DNA of 32,454 nucleotides from an uncultured Selenomonadales bacterium (GCA_946536925.1 CAMNFC010000010.1:1-32454), one strand, 5' to 3'; positions 1 to 8,217 are shown, numbered from the stretch's first letter. A program made the numbers and translations. Notes: generated by a model not told the origin, from the sequence alone.

Positions 1-53
1 TCAAGACTGTGGAAGATGTCGTTAAGTACATAGACGGAGAAACCAACGCTTGA
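1..53 (+). CDS. acpP: Acyl carrier protein, C-terminal fragment (5' end outside window)
   Basis: Only the last 16 codons are present, read from base 3 to the TGA at 51-53: KTVEDVVKYIDGETNA. This matches the end of helix IV of bacterial acyl carrier proteins, which typically reads T-V-x-D-x-V-x-Y-I. ACP carries growing acyl chains on a phosphopantetheine arm in type II fatty acid synthesis. The modified serine (DSL motif) lies outside the window. The next gene on the same strand is a FabK/NMO-like flavoprotein, a plausible fatty-acid neighbour. The identification rests on a short tail, so it is likely but not certain. Confidence 0.72.
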   Translation, partial: KTVEDVVKYIDGETNA

Positions 54-60
54 TTCAGTG

Positions 61-119
61 GCTAGTGGTTAGTGGTTAGTGGTTAGAAAAACTAATCATT
101 AATCACTAATCACTAATCG
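61..119. repeat. Heptad-based inverted repeat between acpP and the flavoprotein gene
   Basis: The left arm (61-86) is a tandem run of TAGTGGT heptads. The right arm (92-118) is a run of ATCACTA heptads. The arms are inverted relative to each other around a short A-rich loop at 87-91. In RNA the mismatches are mainly G:U pairs, so the transcript can fold into a long AU-rich hairpin. Six T residues follow at 121-126, so it could act as a weak terminator or attenuator just before the ribosome binding site (127-133). It could also be a dispersed genomic repeat; its copy number cannot be judged from here. Confidence 0.8.
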
Positions 120-140
120 CTTTTTTGGAGAGGATTATCC

Positions 141-1091
141 GTGAGACTACCGGAACTTAAAATAGGAAACAAGACAGCAAAAATCCCGATAGTGCAGGGC
201 GGCATGGCAATTCGCCTGTCGACGGCGCGGCTGGCTGCGGCCGTTGCCAACGAGGGCGGCGTCGGTCTAATCGCGGCGTCGGGCATGGCTCACGACGAGT
301 TGCGTTACGAAATAAAATTGGCGCGCTCTCTGACCGACGGCATAATCGGGATAAACATCATGGTCGCGGCAAGCGATTTTTTTGGTATCGTGCACACGGC
401 AATGGACGCGGGCATCGATTTGATTGTCGCGGGCGCGGGTTTTTCGCGCGATATTTTCGGGCTGGGCAGAGAGTCCGGCACGCCGATAGTCCCGATAGTT
501 TCCTCTGTCAAGCTGGCAAAAATTTCACAAAAACTCGGCGCGGCTGCCGTCGTCGTCGAAGGCAAAGAAGCGGGCGGTCACCTGGGCACAGATATTTCCG
601 TCCGAGAGCTGATTGAACCGATTCGCGCGGCTGTGACAATTCCCGTCATCGCGGCGGGCGGCGTCCTCACCGGCCAAGACATCGCCCAAGTTTTGCAAAT
701 GGGTGCTGACGGCGTGCAAATGGGTTCGCGCTTCGCGGCAAGTCTCGAATCCAACGGCGCACCGAGCTTGAAAGAATATTATCTCAAGTCGCAGCCCGAA
801 GACGTCGTGGTCATCAACAGCCCCGTGGGTTTGCCCGGTCGAGCCGTGCGCACTCCTTTTTCCAAACGCGTGATGGAAGGCAACGTCCCGCCCAAAACCT
901 GCGATCATTGCCTCAAAGCTTGCAAGCGCAACTTTTGCATCGTCCGAGCTTTGACGAGAGCTCAACAGGGCGACTTGGAGACGGGCTTGGTTTTCACGGG
1001 CGAGTACATGCCGCGAATCAAAGAAATTTTGCCCGCCAAAGAAATCATCCGTCAACTTGTCACGGAGGCAGAAAAATTTTACCAGCCATAA
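141..1091 (+). CDS. FMN-dependent NAD(P)H flavin oxidoreductase, nitronate monooxygenase / FabK-like
   Basis: A 316-residue TIM-barrel flavoprotein of the 2-nitropropane dioxygenase superfamily. Family marks are the N-terminal IPIVQGGMAI, the EGKEAGGHLG motif with the conserved His147, and the phosphate-binding segment IAAGGVLTGQDIAQVLQMGA (171-190). Members either oxidise nitronates or act as enoyl-ACP reductase II (FabK). A C-terminal four-cysteine cluster (C254, C257, C261, C266) suggests a metal or Fe-S site typical of a clostridial-type NMO branch rather than classical FabK. The start is GTG at 141 with GGAGAGG 7 bases upstream. Position after acpP allows a role in lipid synthesis, but the sequence alone does not separate FabK from NMO, so no symbol is given. 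Confidence 0.85.
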   Translation: MRLPELKIGNKTAKIPIVQGGMAIRLSTARLAAAVANEGGVGLIAASGMAHDELRYEIKLARSLTDGIIGINIMVAASDFFGIVHTAMDAGIDLIVAGAGFSRDIFGLGRESGTPIVPIVSSVKLAKISQKLGAAAVVVEGKEAGGHLGTDISVRELIEPIRAAVTIPVIAAGGVLTGQDIAQVLQMGADGVQMGSRFAASLESNGAPSLKEYYLKSQPEDVVVINSPVGLPGRAVRTPFSKRVMEGNVPPKTCDHCLKACKRNFCIVRALTRAQQGDLETGLVFTGEYMPRIKEILPAKEIIRQLVTEAEKFYQP

Positions 1092-1127
1092 AAAAATCCC
1101 CGACGATTGATCGGGGAAATTTTTTTA
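1091..1127. terminator. Bidirectional intrinsic terminator
   Basis: A perfect 7-bp stem TCCCCGA/TCGGGGA (1097-1103 with 1111-1117) has a 7-base loop. It is flanked by a run of A on the left and a run of T on the right, so it can end transcription from both sides. It begins at the last base of the flavoprotein stop codon, and the T tract includes the stop codon of the convergent minus-strand gene. Confidence 0.88.
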
Positions 1128-1520
1128 TCCGAAAAAAAGTTTGAAGACCGCTTGAAAATTTTCGTGCGCCGATTGCCACACGGGAATCAGCGACACGCCG
1201 AAAAATAAAATGAAATTCAAAATCACCGCCGCCAAAGATTTTTTCACGACGGAGTAAATCGCCAGCAGCCCGCACACGACCCAAAGAGCCGCCTGCCAAA
1301 TTTCGACCGCGAGCGCGCCCATGTACGCCGAATAAATTAAAACACTCACCAGGAACAAAAGAAGAATCGACAGCGCGAGAATCCATTTGAAACGCGCCGT
1401 CATGTGAAAAATTCCGTTGCCGTTTTCGTCCTTGACCTCCGAGAGCGAGCTGACATCAAATCGTGCGTCGCCCTCGCGGTGTTCTTGCGGCTCGGAAATT
1501 TTTTTTTCGTCCTCGTTCAT
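1125..1520 (-). CDS. Small three-helix membrane protein, unknown function
   Basis: A 131-residue protein not recognised as a known family. Residues 1-40 are charged and probably cytoplasmic (MNEDEKKISEPQEHREGD). Three hydrophobic segments follow at about 46-66, 72-92 and 96-116. I place the start at the ATG at 1520 because GGGAGG lies 7 bases upstream; a GTG five codons earlier overlaps that ribosome binding site. The gene has its own good promoter (1545-1573) and ends in the shared terminator, so it appears to be a single-gene unit. It could be a TM2/DUF-type membrane protein, but no signature motif is visible. Confidence 0.72.
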   Translation of the reverse strand: MNEDEKKISEPQEHREGDARFDVSSLSEVKDENGNGIFHMTARFKWILALSILLLFLVSVLIYSAYMGALAVEIWQAALWVVCGLLAIYSVVKKSLAAVILNFILFFGVSLIPVWQSAHENFQAVFKLFFG

Positions 1521-1544
1521 AAAATCGCCTCCCACTCAAAAATA

Positions 1545-1573
1545 ATTTTAAAATGCCGCCCGCACTTCGTCAA
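1545..1573 (-). promoter_or_regulatory. Sigma-70-type promoter for the small membrane protein gene
   Basis: On the minus strand TTGACG (1568-1573) is followed by a 17-base spacer and TAAAAT (1545-1550). Each hexamer matches 5 of 6 consensus bases. The predicted transcript starts near 1538, about 18 bases before the ATG. Confidence 0.7.
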
Positions 1574-1599
1574 GCGATGATGAGTCGCTGGTTTTGAGC

Positions 1600-1632
1600 A
1601 AAAAAAAACGTCCGCGACGAAAATGCTGACGT
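1600..1632 (-). terminator. Probable intrinsic terminator of the zinc-ribbon protein gene
   Basis: On the minus strand ACGTC and GACGT (1608-1612 with 1628-1632) can pair as a short stem, followed directly by nine T (plus-strand A run 1600-1608). The stem is only 5 bp with a large loop that may pair further. It lies about 23 bases past the stop codon of the gene at 1656-2087. Confidence 0.5.
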
Positions 1633-1655
1633 AAAATTTTTTCTCATAAATCTTT

Positions 1656-2087
1656 TTATTTTATTATGAATCGATGCCCGCACCTGTGACAGTAATAAGA
1701 ATGTAACCATTGATTGTATAATTTGGGATATTCTTTCGTGTTATATTCTTCAACGTCTTTGTTCATGGAACGATACAACATAAATAACGCAATTAAAATT
1801 ATAACCGCGGCAATAGGGTGAAAGAGCGCGGATACAAGAGACAGAACAACTATCACAAGCAAACACCCGCAACCATAGCTTTCTTGCTTGGCGGGCGGCG
1901 CACAAGTTTGCGCCAGATGACTCACTGAATTTCCCGAAGTAGTTGCATGACCGACACCGAAATCACTTCCGACATAGACGCTTTCCGTTGTTGAAACATT
2001 GCTGGATCTGCCGCCGGTATAAATTACTTCGTAATTTTGAATATTTTCGGAGCCGCAATTAGGGCACTTGAAACGATCGTTGCTCAT
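1656..2087 (-). CDS. Zinc-ribbon membrane protein with split Cys pairs, unknown function
   Basis: A 143-residue protein. It opens with a CPNC knuckle (C8, C11) and closes with CHRC (C133, C136), so the two halves of a zinc ribbon sit at opposite ends. Between them are a Ser/Thr-rich stretch (about 28-60) and a hydrophobic block (about 73-107) that fits two closely spaced membrane segments. This would bring the two Cys pairs together on the cytoplasmic side. ATG is at 2087 with GGAGG 5 bases upstream. Base composition is more AT-rich than the neighbours, with fewer GC-ending codons, which may indicate recent acquisition. No specific function can be given. Confidence 0.72.
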   Translation of the reverse strand: MSNDRFKCPNCGSENIQNYEVIYTGGRSSNVSTTESVYVGSDFGVGHATTSGNSVSHLAQTCAPPAKQESYGCGCLLVIVVLSLVSALFHPIAAVIILIALFMLYRSMNKDVEEYNTKEYPKLYNQWLHSYYCHRCGHRFIIK

Positions 2088-2230
2088 TTTTTCCTCCGAT
2101 TCATTCTATTTTTAAATGAACTTATTGTATGATAAAGTCACGTCAGAAAATCTGCCATACAGAATACTTTTTGAAAAAATTTTTTCTCCAGGGTCCGCGC
2201 TTAGTCAAGCCGTCTTCATCGGCATAAAAT

Positions 2231-2259
2231 TTGACAGGCTATGACAAATTAAATATAAT
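2231..2259 (+). promoter_or_regulatory. Perfect consensus sigma-70 promoter of the symporter gene
   Basis: TTGACA (2231-2236), a 17-base spacer and TATAAT (2254-2259): a 12/12 match at optimal spacing. Transcription should start near 2266, giving a leader of about 45 bases before the ATG at 2312. The bases between the preceding divergent gene (ends 2087) and this promoter hold no other clear feature. Confidence 0.9.
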
Positions 2260-2311
2260 TTATCGCGTGAAAAGTTTTATCGTTTTCTTTTTTCGGGAGG
2301 GATAATTTTTA

Positions 2312-3694
2312 ATGGACTTGTCACAGCTTTTGAACGACGTTAACGATTTTGTTTGGGGTCCGATAATGCTGGCGTTTTTGGTCGGCACGGGCATTTTTTT
2401 AACCGTACGCTTGAAGTTTTTGCCGTGGATAAATCTTTGGTACGCGATAAAAATGATCATGTTGCACAAGGCGGACAACAAGGGCGACCTTTCTCCGTTC
2501 CAATCTTTGATGACGGCTCTTTCGGCCACTGTCGGCACGGGTAATATCGTCGGCGTGGCCACGGCAATGGTTCTCGGCGGCCCTGGCGCGATAATTTGGA
2601 TGTGGATAAGCGCGGCGTTCGGACTTTCCACCAAGTACGCCGAATCTATTTTGGCCGTCAAATATCGCGAGACAAATTCCGTCGGCGAAATGGCGGGCGG
2701 CCCCATGTACGCCATGAAAAACGGAATCGGCGGCGGCTTCGGGAAATTGATGGCGACTTTGTTTGCGCTGTTCGCGGTGTGCGCGTCGTTCGGCATCGGC
2801 AACATGACTCAAGCAAATTCAATCAGCTCCGCGTTCCAATCGAGTTTCGGTTGGTCGGGCGAAATTACCGGCGCGATTTTGGTCGTGTGTTCTCTGGCGG
2901 TTTTGATGCGCGGCGTTCACTCAATCGGAAAAGTTTCCAGCTTCATCGTGCCGAGCATGGCTTTCTTCTACATTTTGTTCACGGTGATCATCATCATTGT
3001 CAACTTTGAAAATGTTCCCGGCGGCCTGGCGATTATGTTCCAAATGGCTTTTTCGACGGAAGCGGTTACGGGCGGCGTCGGCGGCTCGATTGTTGCAAGC
3101 ATGTTGACGGCTATGCGTTGGGGCGTGGCTCGCGGCGTTTTCTCCAACGAGGCCGGCTTGGGTTCTGCTCCGATTGCGGCGGCTGCTGCTCGTACGGATC
3201 ACGCTTCTCGTCAAGGCTACGTCAACATGACGGGAACTTTTTTCGACACGATGATCATCTGCTTTTTGACGGGTTTGGTCATCGCAAGTTCGGGCATGCT
3301 CGGAAGTATCGACCCTGAGACAGGAAAATTAATTTCGGGCGCGCCGCTGACGATTCTTGCGTTCAGCACGGTTTACGGCGAAGGCGCAAAATATATCGTC
3401 TCGATTGCCCTGGCTCTTTTCGCGTACTCAACCATTCTCGGCTGGGAATATTACGGCGAAAAATCTTTGGAATATCTCGTGAGCAACCGCAAAGTCATCT
3501 ACGCTTACAGATTTATTTTCAGCTGCATAACTTTTATCGGCGCGACGCAAACCCTCGACGTCGTTTGGAATTTTTCCGACACGATGAACGGTTTGATGGC
3601 CATTCCGAATCTTTTGTGCCTGTTGATTTTGAATAAGGACATCGCCGCCGAGTGCTTCGACTATCAAGAAAATTTTATCGCCAAAGGAAAATGA
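2312..3694 (+). CDS. Alanine/glycine:sodium symporter (AGCS family)
   Basis: A 460-residue inner-membrane transporter of the alanine or glycine:cation symporter family, importing small neutral amino acids with Na+. Visible family marks are GTGNIVGVATAMVLGGPGA, followed by WMWISAAFG (the AGCS signature region), then the conserved KYAES-LAVKYRE stretch. A later block reads RGVFSNEAGLGSAPIAAAAA, typical of AGCS members. About ten or eleven hydrophobic helices are evident, and the length is usual for the family. ATG at 2312 is preceded by GGGAGGG with a 10-base gap. The gene stands alone between a perfect promoter and a strong terminator, suggesting high constitutive expression. Alanine versus glycine preference cannot be read from sequence. 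Confidence 0.93.
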   Translation: MDLSQLLNDVNDFVWGPIMLAFLVGTGIFLTVRLKFLPWINLWYAIKMIMLHKADNKGDLSPFQSLMTALSATVGTGNIVGVATAMVLGGPGAIIWMWISAAFGLSTKYAESILAVKYRETNSVGEMAGGPMYAMKNGIGGGFGKLMATLFALFAVCASFGIGNMTQANSISSAFQSSFGWSGEITGAILVVCSLAVLMRGVHSIGKVSSFIVPSMAFFYILFTVIIIIVNFENVPGGLAIMFQMAFSTEAVTGGVGGSIVASMLTAMRWGVARGVFSNEAGLGSAPIAAAAARTDHASRQGYVNMTGTFFDTMIICFLTGLVIASSGMLGSIDPETGKLISGAPLTILAFSTVYGEGAKYIVSIALALFAYSTILGWEYYGEKSLEYLVSNRKVIYAYRFIFSCITFIGATQTLDVVWNFSDTMNGLMAIPNLLCLLILNKDIAAECFDYQENFIAKGK

Positions 3695-3704
3695 CGCGAC
3701 GAAA

Positions 3705-3743
3705 TTTTTTCCACGGCCTGCGCGGCTGTGGAATTTTTTTTTT
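3705..3743 (+). terminator. Strong intrinsic terminator of the symporter gene
   Basis: CCACGGCC (3711-3718) pairs with GGCTGTGG (3724-3731) as an 8-bp stem with one G:U pair and a 5-base loop. It is followed by AA and nine T. Confidence 0.9.
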
Positions 3744-3784
3744 GCCCGTTGTAAAATGTTGAAAAAATTTTTGGAGGGAGAATT

Positions 3785-6700
3785 TTGGCGAAACGCAAGA
3801 AAAAAATTTCCAACAAGATAAAAATTTCCGCGTGCTGCATTGTCAAGAACGCCGCCCAAGATTTAAAACGTTCGCTGGAAAGTTTGGCAAAGTTCGTCGA
3901 CGAAATTATTTTGGTGGACACGGGCTCGACGGACGAGACGATTGAGGTTGCAAAAAGTTTCGGCGCAAAAATTTTTCGCGAGCCGTGGCAGGACGATTTC
4001 TCTGCGCCGCGCAACGTTGCTCTTCGTGAGGCTTCGGGCGATTGGATCGTTTTCCTCGACGCCGATGAATTTTTCGTCAACGGCACGGCAAAAAATCTTC
4101 GCGAAGTCATCAAGCTTGCGCAGAAAAAAATTTTTCGCGGGCTCTCCGTCAAGTTGGTGAACTTCGACACGGACAGCGGCAAAGTCATCAATTCGAGCTA
4201 CGTGCTGAGAATTTTTGAGCGGGCGGGCACGCGTTACGTCGGGAAAATTCACGAGGAAATTTTTTTCGGCGATGAACCTTTGGAACGCATGCAAGCCCCC
4301 GCCGATTTGCTCGCGATTTGTCACACGGGCTATTCAACGTCTTTGAGCCGCGCGAAAGCCGAAAGAAATTTGAAACTTTTGCTGGAGGAGTTGGAAAATT
4401 CCGACGCGCCCGAAAGAATTTACGCTTACCTGGCCGACGCTTACTACGCGCTGGGCGATTGGGCTTCCGTTGAAAAATTTGCGCGGCTGGACGTGGACGC
4501 GAGAAAAAATCCGTCGAATCGTCCGATCCGACTTTTGATTGAGTGTCTGGAAAAAGATCCGTCGCGTTTTGAGGAGTGCTTTGAAATTTCGCGGCTGGCG
4601 GTCGAGCGTTATCCTCTTGTGCCGGAATTTTCTGCGAAGCTGGCGGATTGTTTGGCGCAAAAAGGAAATTATCGTGCGGCGGTCGCGGAGATGAAGCGGG
4701 CGATTGAAAAGTTCAAAAATTACGGCGAGCAGTTCGAGTCGACAAATTTCAACGCGGAAAGATTGAACGCCGCGCAACTTTTGATTGACGAGTGGCAGAA
4801 AAAATTTCCTCCCGCGCCCGAAGAAAAATGCGACAAAATTTCTCGGCTGACGAAAGAAATGATTCATCACGTGGAAGTCACGCACGACATGGAAAAGGCT
4901 TTGCAGGCGGCAGAAAAAATTTTTGAGCTCAAGCCCGAAGACGCCTATTCCGTTGAAAAAGTCGCCTCGCTTCTTTCCATGTGCAAGCTCACGAAGGAAA
5001 TGAGAGAAGTCACGGATTATCTGGAGGAAAATTTTCCGCCGACAAAATATCGCATGGTGCTCCGTGCGCGCTGCTTTTTACTGGAGAAAAAATTTTTGAA
5101 CTCGATAAAAATTGTCGAGGACGCGCTGGCTTTGGACGAAGACGACCCCCTGACCACGATGATGCTTTACAATAATCTTGCGCAAACGTATCGTCAAATG
5201 GGCTACCCGAAAGACGCGCTGAAATATTATGAACGCAACGCCAAGATGGATTTGTCCGGCGAAAAAAATTCTGTGCGCTTGGAACAGATGGAAGACGTCA
5301 AGCAAAAAGAGTACAGCAATTATATTTTCAACATGTACAACTTGAACTTCAGCCGCGAAGAAATTTTTGAGTGGACTCGCGGCTACAACGAACTGTTCAA
5401 AAAAGTTCCGCGCTTCAAACACAATCGCAAAAAACATTCCGCGCACAAAAAAATTCGCGTGGGATACATTTCCGGCGACATTCGCCTGCACGTCGTGGCG
5501 TACTTCAGCTTCCATTTTTTCATCAGCTACGACAAGACGCGCTTTGAAGTTTTCCTCTACGCCAACAACAAAGAAGACCACGTGACCGCGCGCCTCAAAG
5601 AGGAAGTCGACGGCTTCAGAAATATTTCGTTTAAAAAGCCCGACGAAGTTGCCGCGCTGATTATGGAAGACGAGATCGATATTTTGGTAGACTTGGCGGG
5701 GCATTCGGCGGATAATCTTCTGCCCGTCATGGCACGCAAGCCCGCGCCGATTCAATTTTCGGGTATAGGCTTCTTCGGCTCGACGGGGCTGGACACGATT
5801 GATTATTTTTTGGCGGACAAGTTCACCGACCCCGAAGGCCTGAACGAAAAATTTTTCACGGAAAAAATTCTGCGCCTCCAACACAGCCATTTCTGCTACG
5901 AGTGGCACGATCTTCCTCATCCGATTGCGCCCGCGCCGTGCACGAAAAACGGTTACGTCACGTTCGTCAGCTTCAACAATTTCGCGAAGGTGACCGACGA
6001 GATTTTGAGCTTGTGGAAAAAAATTTTGGACGCCGTGCCGAAAAGTCGCCTCTATCTGAAAAACACGGTCTTCGACAGCGCGGACGGTCTCGAAATTTCC
6101 AAGGAACGAATTCGTGCGGCGGGCATCGATCTCGAACGCGTGGACATGGAAAAGAGCGAGCCTGATTATCTTCGCAAATACGAGCGGACGGACATCGCGC
6201 TGGACACGTTCCCCTATCCCGGCGGCGGCACCACTTGCGACGCATTGTACATGGGCGTGCCGGTCATAACTTTGGTCGGGGAGCGTCACGGCTCGCGCTT
6301 CGGCTACTCCTTGCTGATGAACATCGGCCTGGGCGAACTTTGCGCCTTCAGCGAAGATGAATACGTTCAAAAGGCCGTCGACCTTGCAAACGATTGGAAT
6401 CGAATTCGCCAATATCATTTGACGATTCGCAGGAAGATGGAACTTTCGCCCGTGATGAACGATATGATTTACATGGGCGAGGTTGAGGCCGCTTACGAAA
6501 AAATTTTCGGCGCGTGGCTCAAAGGAAAAAATCTTCCCGACTTCCCGCAAGAGCCCGAACCCGTCACAGAAAAAATTTCCGACAGTTATCGAGCGCGGGC
6601 TTTGGAATATCTGCCGCTGGAAAACGAATTCGGCGAGAACAATTTTGAAAGCCGCTTCGATTTCAAACGCACGCTTTATTACGCCGAGCTGGCCGCGCAG

Positions 6701-8179
6701 TGCAAATCCAAACGCGACGCAAAACTTCTTTTGACGATTGCCGACCGCCGCCACCTTTTGAACGACAATTTGGGCGCGTACGAGGCGATGCGCGAGGCAA
6801 TGGATTATATTTACTCTCCCGTCGGCGCAAAAGAAAATTATCCCGTTGAGTTCGTCGCGGAATGTCACAAGAAGATGGCAAAGTTCGCGCACGACAACCG
6901 CCGCCACGCCGAAGCCGTCGAGAACGACAAACGCGCCTTTGAACTCATCGACGACGAGGCTCGTTGCATTGAAGTTTACGACGCGCTGCTTTTGGGTCTG
7001 CACTTCCTGGATATTTCCAACGAGGACATGGCCGCCTTCCACTTCGACTATCAAAAATTTTTCGACGGCATAAAAATTTTCACGACTTATCACGAACGTA
7101 ACGCGCGGATAAAAGTTGCTTACATTTCGGGGGATTTTCGTCAGCACGCGGCGTTTGCCGTCACGTTCGGATTTATTTCCTGCCACGACAAAAATAAATT
7201 TGAAATTTTCTGCTACAGCAAAAACCCGCGCGACGACGATTACACCGAGCTTTACAAAAAGGCTGTTGAACATTTCGTTGACGTGAAAAAACTTTCGGCC
7301 GCCGAGCTCGCGAAAAAAATTCACGACGACGAGATAGATATCGCTTTCGACTTGGCGGGGCACACGGGATTGAACGGTTTGCCCGCGCTGGCATATCGTC
7401 CCGCGCCCGTCCAAATTTGCGGCGTCGGTTACATGTCCACGACCGGCTTGAAGGCGATTGATTATTTTCTCACGGACGAAGTGCTCGACCCGCCCGGCGA
7501 AGACGAAAAATTTTTCAGCGAGAAACTTCTTTACATGCCCGCGCAATTTTCCTACGCCCGCCGAGAAAATCTTTCGACGCCCGAAGGAGCCGCTTGCGTT
7601 GAAAACGGTTTCGTGACTTTCGGGACGATTTGCCGCTGCTCAAAAATTTCTGACGAGATGCTCGCGATTTGGACGGAAATTTTAAAGCGCGTGCCCGACG
7701 CAAAACTTTTGATGCGTGCGCAAGAATTCATCAGCAACCGAGCCGTCGACGAACTTTATGACACGATGAAAAATTTTGGCTGCGACATGGACAGAATAAT
7801 TTTTCAGCCGGCCGTCCCCGATTATTTCGACGAGATAAAAAAGATCGACATCATGCTCGACGGCTACCCGTACGTGGGCGGCACCACGACCCTCGACGCG
7901 CTGTACATGGGCGTTCCCGTCATCAGTCTTTACGGCTCGCGGCGTTCGACACGTTTTGGAAAAAGCATTTTGTCGAGCGTCGGGCTCGATGATCTCGCGG
8001 TCTCCTCCGTGGAAGCTTACATCAACACGGCCGTTGCCTTGGCCAATGACAAAAATTTTTTGGACGAGCTGCACAAAAATTTGCGGCAAATGTTTTTGAA
8101 TTCGTCCGCGCTCGACCCGATTAAATATTGTCGGCTGTTGGAGAAAAAGTTTGAAGAAATTTTGGCGGCGCGCGGCTAA
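3785..8179 (+). CDS. Multidomain glycosyltransferase: GT2 + TPR + two OGT-like (GT41/SPINDLY) domains
   Basis: A 1464-residue cytoplasmic protein. (1) A GT2 domain (about 14-175) carries VDTGSTD (44-50) and the metal-binding LDADE (91-95). (2) A TPR-like helical region spans about 190-520. (3) A first GT41 domain starts at R558: GYISGD-x3-H569, the NNFAKVTDE block with the nucleotide-binding Lys, and FPYPGGGTTCDALYMGVPV. (4) A second helical region spans about 930-1090. (5) A second GT41 domain starts near 1107 with DFRQH1121, CSKISDE and YPYVGGTTTLDALYMGVPV. Both GT41 copies keep the equivalents of the OGT active-site His and Lys, so both may be active. GT41 enzymes transfer GlcNAc or hexose to protein side chains, and GT2 could extend the sugar. 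The start is TTG with GGAGGG 6 bases upstream. The substrate is unknown. Confidence 0.9.
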   Translation: MAKRKKKISNKIKISACCIVKNAAQDLKRSLESLAKFVDEIILVDTGSTDETIEVAKSFGAKIFREPWQDDFSAPRNVALREASGDWIVFLDADEFFVNGTAKNLREVIKLAQKKIFRGLSVKLVNFDTDSGKVINSSYVLRIFERAGTRYVGKIHEEIFFGDEPLERMQAPADLLAICHTGYSTSLSRAKAERNLKLLLEELENSDAPERIYAYLADAYYALGDWASVEKFARLDVDARKNPSNRPIRLLIECLEKDPSRFEECFEISRLAVERYPLVPEFSAKLADCLAQKGNYRAAVAEMKRAIEKFKNYGEQFESTNFNAERLNAAQLLIDEWQKKFPPAPEEKCDKISRLTKEMIHHVEVTHDMEKALQAAEKIFELKPEDAYSVEKVASLLSMCKLTKEMREVTDYLEENFPPTKYRMVLRARCFLLEKKFLNSIKIVEDALALDEDDPLTTMMLYNNLAQTYRQMGYPKDALKYYERNAKMDLSGEKNSVRLEQMEDVKQKEYSNYIFNMYNLNFSREEIFEWTRGYNELFKKVPRFKHNRKKHSAHKKIRVGYISGDIRLHVVAYFSFHFFISYDKTRFEVFLYANNKEDHVTARLKEEVDGFRNISFKKPDEVAALIMEDEIDILVDLAGHSADNLLPVMARKPAPIQFSGIGFFGSTGLDTIDYFLADKFTDPEGLNEKFFTEKILRLQHSHFCYEWHDLPHPIAPAPCTKNGYVTFVSFNNFAKVTDEILSLWKKILDAVPKSRLYLKNTVFDSADGLEISKERIRAAGIDLERVDMEKSEPDYLRKYERTDIALDTFPYPGGGTTCDALYMGVPVITLVGERHGSRFGYSLLMNIGLGELCAFSEDEYVQKAVDLANDWNRIRQYHLTIRRKMELSPVMNDMIYMGEVEAAYEKIFGAWLKGKNLPDFPQEPEPVTEKISDSYRARALEYLPLENEFGENNFESRFDFKRTLYYAELAAQCKSKRDAKLLLTIADRRHLLNDNLGAYEAMREAMDYIYSPVGAKENYPVEFVAECHKKMAKFAHDNRRHAEAVENDKRAFELIDDEARCIEVYDALLLGLHFLDISNEDMAAFHFDYQKFFDGIKIFTTYHERNARIKVAYISGDFRQHAAFAVTFGFISCHDKNKFEIFCYSKNPRDDDYTELYKKAVEHFVDVKKLSAAELAKKIHDDEIDIAFDLAGHTGLNGLPALAYRPAPVQICGVGYMSTTGLKAIDYFLTDEVLDPPGEDEKFFSEKLLYMPAQFSYARRENLSTPEGAACVENGFVTFGTICRCSKISDEMLAIWTEILKRVPDAKLLMRAQEFISNRAVDELYDTMKNFGCDMDRIIFQPAVPDYFDEIKKIDIMLDGYPYVGGTTTLDALYMGVPVISLYGSRRSTRFGKSILSSVGLDDLAVSSVEAYINTAVALANDKNFLDELHKNLRQMFLNSSALDPIKYCRLLEKKFEEILAARG

Positions 8180-8188
8180 AACTTTTGC

Positions 8189-8217
8189 TTTACAATTCTT
8201 AGAAAATTTTTTAAAAT
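8189..8217 (+). promoter_or_regulatory. Promoter of the pfkA operon
   Basis: TTTACA (8189-8194), a 17-base spacer and TAAAAT (8212-8217): 5/6 and 5/6 matches. Transcription would start near 8224. There is no hairpin terminator after the glycosyltransferase gene, so read-through into pfkA is also possible. Confidence 0.7.

Noticed and set aside
61..119. Heptad repeat as a CRISPR array
   Set aside because: Units are 7 bases without unique spacers, and there are no cas genes.
3729..3757. Promoter for the multidomain glycosyltransferase gene (TAAAAT at 3752)
   Set aside because: The -10 is acceptable, but the only -35 at proper spacing (TGGAAT, 3/6) lies in the preceding terminator. Too weak to list as a feature.
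5078..7546. 822-codon open frame on the minus strand inside the multidomain glycosyltransferase gene
   Set aside because: The opposite strand carries clear GT41 motifs. The long antisense frame results from GC-rich third positions and scarce reverse stop codons; its translation is low-complexity and Arg/Val/Phe-rich with no motif.
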